DNA of 64,000 nt from CBDEFX01 sp965237635 (GTDB lineage: Bacteria; Chloroflexota; Dehalococcoidia; Lucifugimonadales; CAUZJF01): contig CBDEFX010000001.1 in NCBI GenBank assembly GCA_965237635.1, positions 558,001 through 622,000 on the forward strand, given 5' to 3'. Of this stretch, positions 7,832-17,673 are shown piece after piece; position 1 is the first letter of the stretch, and each line of letters starts with the position of its first letter. Both the position numbers and the translations under genes were made by a program. Under the pieces are notes generated by a model that made no database searches, was not told the DNA's origin, and saw nothing but the letters and a program-made list of their open reading frames with translations.

Positions 7832-10102
7832 CTACTGGGCCGACTCTGGCTCCTCTCCCGGCGGCCTGGCCTCGGCCTCGATCAGGAAGGTCAATGGACT
7901 GCCGATCGCCTCCACATTGGCAGTCGGTGGGCCGTCGCCACCCAGGAGACTTTCCAGGCCTGTGGATTCGCCGGGGGACCGGGCCCCTCCGGAGCCGACC
8001 TGTCGGACATCGACGTCGAAGTTGGTGAAGAGCGGTGACGCCCGGATGTTGTTGGCATACTTGATTGCGGCGTCCAGTGTGGGAGCTGTTGCAGAAAGCA
8101 CGAACGCGTCCTCCTTTGGGGTAAAGTTAGACACTTCTACATTGTCGGGCCGAGTCTTCTGGATTATCTCCTCGATCCTGTCGAACGACACCTTCAAGGT
8201 CTCGATCTCCTCGGTCAGGTCTTCAACCCGCGATTTCATGAGTAACGTTTGTCTCCGTATGTCGCGAGCCTCGCGTTGCAAGAGTGCCGCGTTCCCAAGG
8301 CTAATCCGATGGTCCCGCGCCCGCTTCTTCATACTGACCAGTTCATCAGCCTTCTCTTTCGCATCCGCCGAAACGGCAGTCACCCTCGGCGTGAGGTTGA
8401 AGGCCGTCACGGCAAACAGCGCGAGGATGAGGAAGAGCGCTACCTGTGCCATTGGCAGCGGCGTCGGGATGTGCCGCTCGGAAAGTAGGTCGAGGGATAC
8501 GACTTCCGGTCCGGAGGCGCCCCTCCAGGTCCTGGTCCTGCCGCGCGCCAGGAGGGCCAAGCCGACGTTGGTGGCGAATTCAGCGATAGGAAACTCGTCC
8601 GGGTGCTTCACGTTCGGAGATAGCGGCAAGACTTCTCTGTGTAGTATCTGCCGGACCTCGTTTTCCAGCTGGCCTCCGCCAGGCAACTGACCAGTGAATA
8701 TCACCGGAAGGAATTCGCTCCCCTCCCGGCTGGCCAGCGTCTGGTCATAACCTTCCATCTGCTCAACCGCGCGAGCCATTCCTTCAGCCTGCTCTTGGAC
8801 GTTCTGATCTCGGTCGGCGGTCGGCACTTGATGGACGGCCTGGGCTATGCCGTCCCGTACTAGAACGACTGCCGATTGCGCCGGTCCTAGATGGACCACC
8901 ATAGCGTCGAGTACGCCAGCGGAGAGCGCAAGCGCCGACGCCTGCGAGTATGTGGCCGCTGGCCCCATGCCCGAGGTCTTCATCCGGTAAACATGTGCGT
9001 CGATCGCCCTTTTCTGCACTGCGATAGCCGCAACCCGCTGCTCGCCACTCCCCTTCGGGGCCTGCCACTTGGTATCCACCTCCGCCTGGCTGAAGGGAAT
9101 AGAGCCTGTGATCTCTGTGGCCACGACGCTGTCAAGATAGCGCCCAGTTTTCTCTGGCACCGGCAGGTTCCGTATGAGCGGGGTGTAAAGAGGTAGGTCG
9201 GTCACGAGACGGGCCCGGCGTCCGCGGAGCTCGGTCAGCAAGGCACGCGTCCTGGAGGGAAGTTGGGCCTGTTGCCCGGTCGATTCGTCCTCAAACGGGT
9301 CGCCCTCGTTTGGATCGGCAATTCCCCAGGCAACGACTTCCGTTCCCTCAAAGACCACAGCGCGGACGACTTCGTGCTCTACGCTGAGAGTGAGCAGGCG
9401 TCGGCGGCGCAACAGATCGATCTGTTCAATCAGGATGTGAAAAGCTCGGGCCACCCTTGTCAGTAGTGGAAGAGGCTCGTGGGGAATCTCCTCTTCGGCA
9501 GGTTGAAAGGCCTCGGCTTCGTCCGCGACCTTGGGTCGTCTACGAAGTCTTTGTTGGATGGCAAGTATCAGTCCTGCGAAGGGGACCTTGGATGGTGCCG
9601 GCGGAGGAGCCTCTGCCTCGTCGGCGAGCTCAGCTGCCACCGGCATGGCCTCTGCAGCTGGCGCCATCTCCTCTACGGCTTGCTCGGCCGGGACCTCTTC
9701 TGCCTCCTCAACCGGGGGCTGGAGCATGACCGGCTCGGCCGGCTGAGCCTCGTCCGGCGGCGCTTCGGCGGGTGCGGGCGCGGCCACACCTGCCGGAGCA
9801 TAGCGGAAGATGAAGGACATCTCACTTGGACCCAGTCGAATCCGGTCCCCATCCTTCAGGAGATAATCTTCACCTCCTAATTTCTCCTGGTTTACGAATG
9901 TACCGTTGGTGCTTCGGAGGTCGCGCAGCGCGTAGCCTTCATCTGTCTGAATAATCTCCGCATGCGTACGAGAAGCGCTGCCATCGTCGACGACGATGTC
10001 GTTACTCTCCTCGCGGCCGAAAGTAACGGTCGGACCAAGCTGTATTACCTCGTCTTCACGTGGTCCGCCCTCGATTATCAACTCTGGACTGTTCGACTCC
10101 AT
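7832..10102 (-). CDS. FHA-PilM-PilN fusion, type IV pilus/T2S inner-membrane assembly protein
   Basis: A 756-residue protein uniting domains that are usually separate. Residues 1-100 are an FHA phosphothreonine-binding domain (GREESNDI at 29-36, SRTHAEI at 44-50, STNGTFV at 64-70). Residues 101-175 are an Ala/Glu/Pro linker. Residues ~237-525 look like a degenerate actin-like PilM. A single membrane helix (MAQVALFLILALFAVTAF, ~551-570) is followed by a coiled coil (~575-650) and a PilN-type ferredoxin-like domain (~652-745). PilM and PilN form the pilus alignment complex. The FHA head suggests control by Ser/Thr phosphorylation; no kinase gene is in the window. Start ATG at 10102 has GGAGACGG upstream. 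The domain calls are from motifs and topology, not from a search. Confidence 0.78.
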   Translation of the reverse strand: MESNSPELIIEGGPREDEVIQLGPTVTFGREESNDIVVDDGSASRTHAEIIQTDEGYALRDLRSTNGTFVNQEKLGGEDYLLKDGDRIRLGPSEMSFIFRYAPAGVAAPAPAEAPPDEAQPAEPVMLQPPVEEAEEVPAEQAVEEMAPAAEAMPVAAELADEAEAPPPAPSKVPFAGLILAIQQRLRRRPKVADEAEAFQPAEEEIPHEPLPLLTRVARAFHILIEQIDLLRRRRLLTLSVEHEVVRAVVFEGTEVVAWGIADPNEGDPFEDESTGQQAQLPSRTRALLTELRGRRARLVTDLPLYTPLIRNLPVPEKTGRYLDSVVATEITGSIPFSQAEVDTKWQAPKGSGEQRVAAIAVQKRAIDAHVYRMKTSGMGPAATYSQASALALSAGVLDAMVVHLGPAQSAVVLVRDGIAQAVHQVPTADRDQNVQEQAEGMARAVEQMEGYDQTLASREGSEFLPVIFTGQLPGGGQLENEVRQILHREVLPLSPNVKHPDEFPIAEFATNVGLALLARGRTRTWRGASGPEVVSLDLLSERHIPTPLPMAQVALFLILALFAVTAFNLTPRVTAVSADAKEKADELVSMKKRARDHRISLGNAALLQREARDIRRQTLLMKSRVEDLTEEIETLKVSFDRIEEIIQKTRPDNVEVSNFTPKEDAFVLSATAPTLDAAIKYANNIRASPLFTNFDVDVRQVGSGGARSPGESTGLESLLGGDGPPTANVEAIGSPLTFLIEAEARPPGEEPESAQ

Positions 10103-10432
10103 CAGACCGTCTCCATCTCAACAGTGATTCCGAGTTACCTTGTATGCCTTTAACGGGCAGCCTGATTTTATTCGGACGCATGCTATGTGTCAACGAGAGG
10201 TGGCGAGCTTTAGCGGCTCAGGGAAACATCGAGAAACCCACGTACGGGGCGGGGTTAAGCGCAGATACCTCAACAGTGGGAAGACCCGGGAGACGGTGGT
10301 CAGGATTACTGTTGACTTGGAGTCCCCAGCGCCCCTACGGTGCGGGTGCGGTGTAGCAGGGGACTGCCTTGTGACACGGGCGAAGCGGACGGGCAGCCGC
10401 CTCCCCTAGCGGATGGTCGGCGTGGCTGGCGC
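10103..10432. other. Spacer between pilO-like stub and FHA-PilM-PilN gene
   Basis: About 330 bases without a convincing reading frame on either strand. It presumably holds the promoter of the FHA-PilM-PilN gene. I looked for a c-di-GMP riboswitch, common upstream of pilus genes, and did not see one. Confidence 0.4.
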
Positions 10433-10613
10433 TTATTGGACGGGCTCAGGTGCTATATAAAAGCTTAGCCTCACCACTGCGGTCGCGGGCTCATCTACGC
10501 CGAAGCCGCCGAGCGAGATTTCCGAAACTTCCATCGCAGGCAACTTCATTTGTAGCTGAGAGAGAAACCTGTATATATCCCCATGGGTCTGGCCGCCGAG
10601 GTCGATGTCTAAG
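10433..10613 (-). pseudogene. PilO-like protein, C-terminal fragment cut by IS1380 copy 1
   Basis: The last ~58 codons of a minus-strand gene remain, with DIDLGGQTHGDIYRFLSQLQ, LPAMEVSEISLGGFG and VVRLSFYIAP, a pattern typical of the C-terminal ferredoxin-like domain of PilO (partner of PilN). Translation would begin inside the IS. The IS starts at 10614 and no upstream part of this gene is found beyond its other end, so the rest was deleted or moved by recombination. PilO loss would compromise the pilus apparatus encoded next to it unless another copy exists. Confidence 0.65.
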
Positions 10614-12333
10614 CCCGAATCCACCGAAGGAGGGCGTCGGGTTAGCGTCCTGAGGCGGCAAGAAGGTGCTCCTGTGCTTCTGGGATAATGGTTTTGTAGC
10701 AAAAAAACGGCCCCGGAAAAGGAGCACCCAGTAGATGCTGCCACGCAACCACCCCGACCGGATCCAAATCACCTTCGACGACCGCCGCTTGGTGGCCAAT
10801 GCCGGGCTGCTCCTTCCGGCCACCCTGGCGCGGCACCTCGGCCTGCCCGAACTCGTCCGGCAGCGCCTCGACCTGGGCGATGCCCCGGGGCGGGCGAACA
10901 CGAGCGACAAGATGATGACGCTGGTGGCGTCTGCGCTGGCTGGGGGCGACTGCATTGACGACGCCGATGTGTTGCGCACCGGGGGGACGGCCTGCACCCT
11001 GGGCGGCACGGTCAAGGCGCCATCCACCCTGGGCACCTTCCTGCGCAGCTTCCGGTGGGGCCACGTCCGTCAACTCGACCGGGTGAGCCGCGAGTTGCTG
11101 GCCCGGGCTTGGCAGGCCGGGGCGGGACCCGGCGACGGGCCCCTGACCATTGACCTGGACTCCACCATCTGCGAGACCTACGGACTGGCCAAGGAGGGCG
11201 CCCGCCACCACGGCTATACCGGCAAGCGGGGCTACCACCCGCTGCCGGCCATCGCCGCCGGCACCGGAGACGTGCTGATGTCCCGGCTGCGTGAAGGCCG
11301 GGCCAACACCACCCGCGGCGCCGCCCACTTCCTGCGGGAGACGGTGGGACGGGTGCGCTACGCCGGGGCCGACGGACGACTCACGCTACGGGCCGACAGC
11401 GGGTTCTACACTCATGGCGTGGTATCCGTCTGCCGCAAGATGGATGTCCGCTTCTCCATCACCATCCGCCAGCACAAAAGCCTGCACAATCTCATCGAGG
11501 CGATACCCGAAGATGCCTGGACGCCGATTCCTTACTGGATGGACGGTGCCGCCGATGTGGCCGAGACCACCTGCACCCCCTTCCAGGCCGAGGCGGACGC
11601 CGCGCCGGTACGGCTCATCGTCCGGCGGGTGAAGCCGACGCCCGGTTCCCAACTGGCCCTCTTCGCCAAATACAGCTATCATGGCTTCATCACCGACCGG
11701 GACGGGGAGTTGCTCGAACTGGAGGCTGACCATCGCCGCCACGCCGAGATCGAGAATGCCATACGCGACCTCAAGTACGGCGTCGGGCTGAACCATCTCC
11801 CCTCGGGCCGCTTCGCCGCCAACGGCGCCTGACTGGCCGTCCAGACGATGGCCCACAACCTGGCCCGCTGGACGGCGCGGATCGGTCTGGGAGAGCGGAT
11901 AGCCACCACCAAGACCCTCCGGCGGCGGTTCTTCTCCCTGGCCGGACGGCTCACCCGCTCGGCACGCCGGTTGACCCTGCATCTTCCGGATCGCTGGCCT
12001 TGGGCTGAGAAATTCAGCCGCGCCTTGGCCCGGCTGCGAGCCATTCCACTCCCGGCCTGACGGCACCGTCGGCGACCGACCCACCCACCGGACAACCGAA
12101 GATCCCCGCAGACTCGTGCCAGCCCGGTCCGAGAGAGTTCCCTGCTGCGTATTCTCTCGCCATCCCGCGCATCGCAGCTCCCGCAGACGGCCATAGGGGC
12201 CCCTGTGCGGCGATGAAGACCGTCCGCCGACCTCCCTACCCCAAATGGAACCCAGGCTATTTCCCCTGTAGCTCCCTCACCCCCCCTTCCGCTTTCCTCA
12301 CGCCGTCCATCGGTGTCCTTCGGTGGATTCGGG
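10614..12333 (+). mobile_element. IS1380-family element, copy 1
   Basis: About 1720 bases bounded by inverted repeats CCCGAATCCACCGAAGGA and TCCTTCGGTGGATTCGGG. The 5 bases outside are CTAAG on the left and CTTAG on the right, which do not match as a direct duplication, unlike copies 4 and 5. Left flank is the pilO stub, right flank unrelated sequence and an IS256 remnant. This points to recombination or deletion after insertion. Confidence 0.92.
10735..12060 (+). pseudogene. IS1380 transposase, copy 1 (nonsense mutation)
   Basis: A DDE transposase of the IS1380 family, 441 residues in intact copies. Motifs TIDLDSTICETYG, LRADSGFYTHGVV and AEIENAIRDLKYGVG carry the catalytic acidic residues. 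In this copy an in-frame TGA at 11830-11832 replaces the Trp codon (TGG) found in the other four copies at NGA-W-LAVQTMAHNLARW, removing the last 75 residues. Probably inactive. Confidence 0.9.
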
Positions 12334-12374
12334 CTTAGGAAACAAGGGTACTTACATGACTTGCGAATGACGAG

Positions 12375-12655
12375 ACGGTCACGTCCCGTCAAGTGGTGTA
12401 AGAGTACGTCATCCTGTTGATCGCGGTCTATGCCACTGCCTTCGCTAGATCCGCCTCGGGTAGAGCTTCGTCGATGCTGTAGACCGCGGGTGTCGTGTAT
12501 AGACGGCCGACGGCCCATTCGTCGTGCTGTTCAGCGAGGACGGCGCCAACCAGGCGACGCACGGCTGGTCGGTTAGGGAAGATGCCCACGACATCGGTGC
12601 GACGCCGTATCTCCTTGTTGAGGCGCTCCAGGGGGTTGTTGGACCAGATCTTCTT
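12375..12655 (-). pseudogene. IS256-family transposase, 3' remnant
   Basis: The minus strand encodes the C-terminal end of an IS256 (Mutator-type) transposase: IWSNNPLERLNKEIRRR, VVGIFPNRPAVRRLVGAVLAEQHDEW, ending at 12428. The outer sequence GGTCACGTCCCGTCAAGTGG near 12378 resembles the family's terminal repeat. The 5' two thirds are absent: at ~12655 it abuts the surviving end of comEA. It is a fossil that marks an earlier insertion and deletion. Confidence 0.85.
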
Positions 12656-12856
12656 GCTGGTAAGGTCGACCTCAACTCGGCCGACGCTGAAGCGCTGATG
12701 GCCCTGGATGGTATTGGCGAGACCCTGGCTCAGAGAATCGCCGGATATAGGGACGCCAACGGCCCCTTCTCTCACGTGGACGAGCTAGATGAGGTAAGAG
12801 GCATCGGCCCGACGATCCTCAGTAACAATCGTGAGTCGATGGTCGTGTGCCCATGA
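12656..12856 (+). pseudogene. comEA: ComEA DNA-binding protein, 3' fragment
   Basis: About 65 codons of the ComEA helix-hairpin-helix domain survive: VDLNSADAEALMALDGIGETLAQRI and FSHVDELDEVRGIGPTIL. ComEA is the membrane-anchored receptor that binds incoming DNA in natural transformation. Its signal anchor, SLBB region and promoter are replaced by the IS256 remnant. The TGA stop at 12854-12856 overlaps the comEC ATG, which preserves the ancestral comEA-comEC coupling. Confidence 0.85.
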
Positions 12857-15285
12857 CCCTGCTCGCTCTTGCCGTCGCTTGGCTCATTGGCATCTTTCTC
12901 GGCGTACGGCTCGGCTTACCCCTGTCCGCCCTAGCCCTGTTCGCAGTGGCGGTCGTGCTACTCACGGCGCTGCTGGCAACGCTCCATCGTTCTCTTCTGC
13001 CCACCCTGCTCCTGGCGGTGATGATTGCTGGCGCTCTACGCGTGGAGCTTTTCGACGGCGATCCGATCTCGGCGCTGTTAGCCTTCCACACTCCACATCC
13101 CATTCTGGTCGAGGGCGTCGTGATCAACGACCCGGAGGCCGGAGGCGCAACAACGAGGTTCCGCCTCGAAGTCGACAGGTTGGAGCGTGGCGGCGAGTGG
13201 CAAGACGCGTCCGGCTACGTATTGGTCACTCTGCGCGGCCCGGCCGAAAACGCTGGCCTTCGGACGCCTCCGTACGTGCGATATGGTGACCGGCTGCTGC
13301 TGGAAGGGGTCTTGAAGGAACCGCCTACTTTCGAAGACTTCGACTATCCCGCCTACCTGGCGCGCCAGGGCATAGGCTCGGTGCTTTCATTCCCCACGGC
13401 AGCCCTGCTGGGCGAAGGCGAGGGAGTCCCGTTCTACAGGTGGCTATACGGCGTGCGCCGGAGCATCGCCGACTCGCTAGCCAAGGCGGTCCCCGAGCCC
13501 CAGGCGTCGCTCGGCCAGGCGCTTCTACTCAGCATCAGGGACAACCTAGTGCCAGAGTTGGTGGAGAAGTTCAGGGCAACCGGGACATCCCACCTGCTCG
13601 CCATCTCCGGGCTTCACGTCGGCATCCTGTTAGGTCTCAGCCTGGCGGCTAGCCAGTGGGCATTCGGCCGCCGCAGGCAGCTCTATCTAATCGCACCGCT
13701 CGTCCTTTCATGGCTCTACGCGCTCATCGCAGGGATGTCGCCATCCGTCGCACGGGCCGCCATCATGGGAAGCGTCTTTCTTGCGGCTCTCGCTCTGGGT
13801 CGGCCCCGTAGCGTGCTGCCTGCCCTGGGGCTGGCCGCAGCCGTGATGGCAGGGCAGAGCCCGAACGTCCTCTGGAGCGTCTCGTTCCAACTAAGCTTTG
13901 CCGCGATGGCGGGAATTGCGCTTCTGGCCAGGCCCATCGACGCATGGCTCCAGGCGAGGTCCGGAGCCCGCCTCGAGTTCGACATGGCCGACTATTCGGC
14001 ACTAGCCGCACTTAGATTGGCGGCTGCAATGACAATCGCGGCTACCGTCGCCACACTGCCCATGGTCGCCTTCTATTTCCAGCACGTTTCGCTGGTCGGG
14101 CTCCCAGCTACGGTCCTGGCACTTCCGGCGTTGCCTGCGATACTGGTCTCTCAGGCCCTAGCCGGAATTGTAGGCCTGGCAACCGGCTTGGCGGTGCCGT
14201 TCGGTTGGATGGCCTGGGCGACGACGGCTTACCTAACCGGGGTGGTGGACTTGTTTTCTCGACTCCCCGGCGCGTCGTTCGAGACGGGTCCGGTGGCGCC
14301 GGTGCTGGTATGGGTATACTACGCTCCCTTTGTGGTCTGGCTCGCCAGGCGACCGTTGCGGACGGTCGCAAGGCGTGCGTTCTCGGGTTTTCAGGTCCCA
14401 GTACCGCCGTCCATCTTTAGAAGGCAGGTGCCTTGGTGGGTCCTGGTTCCCGTGGCCTCGGCTGCGGCCGTGGTGTGGATAGCCGCCTTCTCTTTGCCGG
14501 ATGGCAAACTACACGTGACCTTCGCCGACGTGGGCCAGAGAGACGCGATACTCATCACGACCCCTAGTGGCCAGCATGTCCTGATAGACGGCGGGCCGGA
14601 ACCGGTCGAGGCGGCGCGGCTTCTCGGCGCCGCCCTGCCGTTCTGGGACCGGTCAATCGAGCTCGCGGTGCTCACACACGCGCACAGCGACCACTCCGCC
14701 AGCCTGGTCGAGGTGTTACGCCGGTATGACGTGTTCCATATCTTGGAGCGCGAAATGATTTACGACAGCCAACCGTACGACGCCTGGCGCCAGGCCGCGA
14801 AGGACGAAGGGGCACTGATCACCCAGGCCCAGGCGGGACAGGTCGTCACATTCGACGATGGAGTTTCAATCCAGGTATTGGGACCCTCTGGGACACCAAC
14901 TCGAAGCACGGAGTCGGATATCAACAACAGCTCGGTTGTTTTGCGGGTGGTCTACGGGGAAGTCAGCTTTCTCCTGACCGGGGACATCCTGAGGGAAGCA
15001 GAGGAGCGTCTCGTCGCTCGGGGCGCTCACGTCGACAGCGACGTTCTAAAGGTAGCCCATCACGGGAGCCGCAGCTCATCGTCCGAGGTTTTTCTGCGAA
15101 GTGTGACTCCAGCGGCGGCGGTCATATCGGTTGGCGAGGACAACCGTTTTGGCCATCCTCACCTGGAAGCGGTGGACTCGTTGCTTCGACACGTTGACGA
15201 GGACCTGTTGCTGATGACGAAGGACCGAGGAACAATCGAGTTCGTTACCGACGGCAGCCGCCTGGAAGTAAAGACGGAGCGGTGA
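12853..15285 (+). CDS. comEC: ComEC/Rec2 DNA-uptake channel with metallo-beta-lactamase domain
   Basis: An 810-residue ComEC: an N-terminal membrane segment and OB-like DUF4131 region (~1-180), the competence channel domain with many helices (~220-500, including GTSHLLAISGLHVGILLGLS and PSVARAAIMG), and a C-terminal metallo-beta-lactamase domain (~550-800) with LTHAHSDHSASL, LLTGDI and KVAHHGSRSSSS. It forms the inner-membrane pore for single-stranded DNA in transformation; the hydrolase domain may degrade the other strand. ATG at 12853 is chosen for its ATGA overlap with the comEA stop; a GTG at 12847 is an alternative. The gene is intact but its partner comEA is truncated and its normal promoter is lost. 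Confidence 0.93.
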   Translation: MTLLALAVAWLIGIFLGVRLGLPLSALALFAVAVVLLTALLATLHRSLLPTLLLAVMIAGALRVELFDGDPISALLAFHTPHPILVEGVVINDPEAGGATTRFRLEVDRLERGGEWQDASGYVLVTLRGPAENAGLRTPPYVRYGDRLLLEGVLKEPPTFEDFDYPAYLARQGIGSVLSFPTAALLGEGEGVPFYRWLYGVRRSIADSLAKAVPEPQASLGQALLLSIRDNLVPELVEKFRATGTSHLLAISGLHVGILLGLSLAASQWAFGRRRQLYLIAPLVLSWLYALIAGMSPSVARAAIMGSVFLAALALGRPRSVLPALGLAAAVMAGQSPNVLWSVSFQLSFAAMAGIALLARPIDAWLQARSGARLEFDMADYSALAALRLAAAMTIAATVATLPMVAFYFQHVSLVGLPATVLALPALPAILVSQALAGIVGLATGLAVPFGWMAWATTAYLTGVVDLFSRLPGASFETGPVAPVLVWVYYAPFVVWLARRPLRTVARRAFSGFQVPVPPSIFRRQVPWWVLVPVASAAAVVWIAAFSLPDGKLHVTFADVGQRDAILITTPSGQHVLIDGGPEPVEAARLLGAALPFWDRSIELAVLTHAHSDHSASLVEVLRRYDVFHILEREMIYDSQPYDAWRQAAKDEGALITQAQAGQVVTFDDGVSIQVLGPSGTPTRSTESDINNSSVVLRVVYGEVSFLLTGDILREAEERLVARGAHVDSDVLKVAHHGSRSSSSEVFLRSVTPAAAVISVGEDNRFGHPHLEAVDSLLRHVDEDLLLMTKDRGTIEFVTDGSRLEVKTER

Positions 15286-15331
15286 ATCCGGATCGCTTAT
15301 CCGGCTGGATCAGATCAGGCGGGACGCTCCC

Positions 15332-15985
15332 CTAGCCTCGAGGTATGATGTCATGTTCGAAGGCCCACGCCACCAGTTCGGCGCGGTTCTTTAGCCCGAG
15401 CTTCCCCAGGATGTTGCTGACCATGTTCCTTGCCGTGAATTCGCTGATGACCAGCTCCGCCGCGATCTCCTTATTGGTCGAGCCCTGTCCAATCAGGACG
15501 AGAGCTTCCTTCTCCCTGGGAGTGAGCTGTTCTACCTCTCTCTGATTTTCCCCCTTCACGAACTCCATGAAGCCTTCCGCGATCATCCCGGCCACCGCCG
15601 GGTCCAGAATTGTCTCCCCGCGCCCGATGACCCTGAGCGAGCGGAGCAGGTCCTCCTCGCCCGACAGTTTGAGCAGATAACCCTGAGCGCCGGCTAGCAG
15701 TGACCCCACTACCGACTCGCGGTTGCTTGCCGCCGTGAGAATCAGGACTTTGGTGTCCGGCAGAATATCCCTGATCTCTTGACAGGCATCGATCCCGCTG
15801 GTGCCAGGCATCTCGAGGTCCATCAGGACGAGGTCAGGTTTGAGCTCGCGAGCGCGGAGCACCGCCTCATTGCCGTCGCCGGCCTCGCCTACGACCACAA
15901 AATCGTCCTGGCCCTCGAGGGACGCACGCAGACCGTCTCTGACCAACCTGTGGTCGTCAGCGATCAGCACTTTCATGGCAGCCAT
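15332..15985 (-). CDS. NarL/FixJ-type response regulator (REC-LuxR HTH)
   Basis: A 217-residue regulator. The receiver domain (~4-120) has the acidic pocket ADD, the phospho-acceptor Asp in DLVLMDLEMPG, LTA and the Lys in YLLKLSG. The LuxR-type HTH (~150-212) reads LTPREKEALVLIGQG...NKEIAAELVISEFTARNMVSNIL. Two start codons are possible (15985 and 15976, the latter giving MKVLIADDHRLVRDG). Its likely partner is the NarX-type kinase at 17998-19257 on the same strand; the VTT gene and IS630 lie between them on the other strand. Confidence 0.93.
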   Translation of the reverse strand: MAAMKVLIADDHRLVRDGLRASLEGQDDFVVVGEAGDGNEAVLRARELKPDLVLMDLEMPGTSGIDACQEIRDILPDTKVLILTAASNRESVVGSLLAGAQGYLLKLSGEEDLLRSLRVIGRGETILDPAVAGMIAEGFMEFVKGENQREVEQLTPREKEALVLIGQGSTNKEIAAELVISEFTARNMVSNILGKLGLKNRAELVAWAFEHDIIPRG

Positions 15986-16466
15986 AGTATGCCCTCTTTT
16001 CGACTCGGCAGTCTCGCGATCCGAGATTCGCGGAAACGACCGATATCTTTGTACTGTCTAGATCCAGTGAGGGTACCTGTCGGAAGTCAGCCAATATGTA
16101 ACTGATGGATGAGCACGATGACCACTAGCCTGGTAACCAAGTTAACACGTTGGAGGTCAGGCAATGGTCACCGCAACACTACAACCCACTCCCTTCATCT
16201 CCGATGAGCCGATCCGCCGGCTGCTCCAAGGCAGTATTCTCCGCGACATACGGGAAAAGACCTCGGGTCTTTCGAAGCGCCAGTGGGTGCTATCGGCGAC
16301 GCTGGCAGGCTCCGTGGCCGCCGCGGTCGCGAGCTTGTTAGGGGGAGCAACCGTGGCGGCGTATATCGGGCTCTTCGGCTTCGGTGTCTTCTCGAACGCG
16401 ATACCAGTGCCCTTCGGCGGAAGCGCGGTCACCGTGTCGGCGGCAATGTTCCTAAACCCCATACTA

Positions 16467-17673
16467 GTATCGGTTCCATGTGTATGTGACAAATATAAGA
16501 AATAGGTTAGCCTTGTGTATGATCCTATAAGGAGGACGTACGAAGACATGCCTGCTCTCAAGTACAAGGTGGAGTTGAACGAGTCGGAGCGGACACATCT
16601 CAAGCAGATGGCGAGTCGTGGGGAGACTTCGGCCCGTAAGGTCAAGCGAGCGCTGGTGTTGCTGAAGGCAGACGAAGGTCTGATCGACCGTGACATCGCC
16701 AGCGGACTATTGATAAGCGCCTCCACGGTGGGACGTGTGCGCACGCAGTTTGTACAGGAAGGACTCGACAGTGCGCTCATTGAACGCCCGCGACCAGGAC
16801 AGAGGCGCAAGTTGGACGGTAGGCAGGAAGCGCACCTAGTCGCCATTGCCTGCAGCGATGCGCCCGAAGGACACACGCACTGGACGCTGCAACTGCTTGC
16901 CGACAAGGTGGTCCAGATGGGGTTTGCCGAGAGCATCTCCCTCGAGACGGTGCGCCAGACGCTCAAAAAAACGAACTCAAGCCGTGGACGAAGAAGGAAT
17001 GGTGCATCCCGGAGGTGAGCGGGGAGTTCGTGGCTCGAATGGAGAATGTGCTGGACCTGTACCATGAAGACTACGACCCCGACCATCCCGTGGTCTGTTT
17101 CGACGAGACGTCCAAGCAATTGGTGGCCGACAAGAGACCGTCCATCGGGGCCAGGCCGGGTCGAGTGGAACGATATGACTACGAGTACAAGCGAAACGGG
17201 ACCCGAAACCTGTTCATGTTCTGTGAGCCGAAAGCTGGCTGGAGGCATGTCGAGGTGACCGAGCGTCGCACTGCTGTGGACTTCGCACATCAGATGAGGT
17301 GGCTGGCAGACGAGGCATACCCTCATACAAAAACGATACGGCTGGTGCTGGACAATCTCAACACTCACAAACTGGGTTCGTTGTACGACGTCTTCGAGCC
17401 AGCCGAAGCGCGGCGGATCGCCAAGCGCCTGGAGTTCCACTACACTCCAGTACACGGCAGTTGGCTGAACATGGCTGAGATAGAGTTGAGCGTCTTCAGC
17501 AACCAGTGTCTCAACCGTCGAATCAGCGACGAGGTGGTACTGAAGCGAGAGGTCTCGGCGCTGGAACATGAGCGCAATGAGGCTGTCGCCGTCATAGACT
17601 GGCGTTCCTCCACTCAGGACGCTCGCACTAAACTTCAACACATCTATCCATCATATTCATATTGACACGGTAC
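16467..17673 (+). mobile_element. IS630-family element, copy 1
   Basis: A 1207-base IS630/Tc1-mariner element with short inverted ends (GTATCGG... and ...CACGGTAC), flanked by TA on both sides (16465-16466, 17674-17675), the hallmark target duplication of the family. It interrupts the VTT gene. Nearly identical to copy 2 at 57279-58485. Confidence 0.93.
16548..17665 (+). CDS. IS630 transposase, two overlapping frames (orfA/orfB), copy 1
   Basis: OrfA (16548-17018) has a homeodomain-like HTH region (RDIASGLLISASTVGRVRTQF); orfB (17015-17665) has the DDE domain with VVCFDETSKQ, LVLDNLNTH and HGSWLNMAEIE, the D-D-E residues of IS630 transposases. OrfA ATG at 16548 follows AAGGAGG; a GTG at 16515 is upstream. 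The frames join only by a -1 shift at a run of seven A at 16965-16971, after which LKKNELKPWTKKEWCIPEVSGEF continues the family sequence. Both copies have seven A, so programmed frameshifting or transcript slippage is likely rather than a chance mutation. Confidence 0.88.

Noticed and set aside
10140..10409. 90-residue plus-strand frame between pilO stub and FHA gene
   Set aside because: No ribosome site, no family resemblance, composition like non-coding DNA.
12428..12775. 115-residue frame as a complete gene
   Set aside because: Only its C-terminal two thirds are IS256 transposase; the rest is antisense to comEA.
16157..17641. 494-residue open frame antisense to the IS630 transposase (also 56894-58453)
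   Set aside because: It mirrors the transposase genes on the other strand, has no ribosome site or recognisable family, and appears only where the IS is present.
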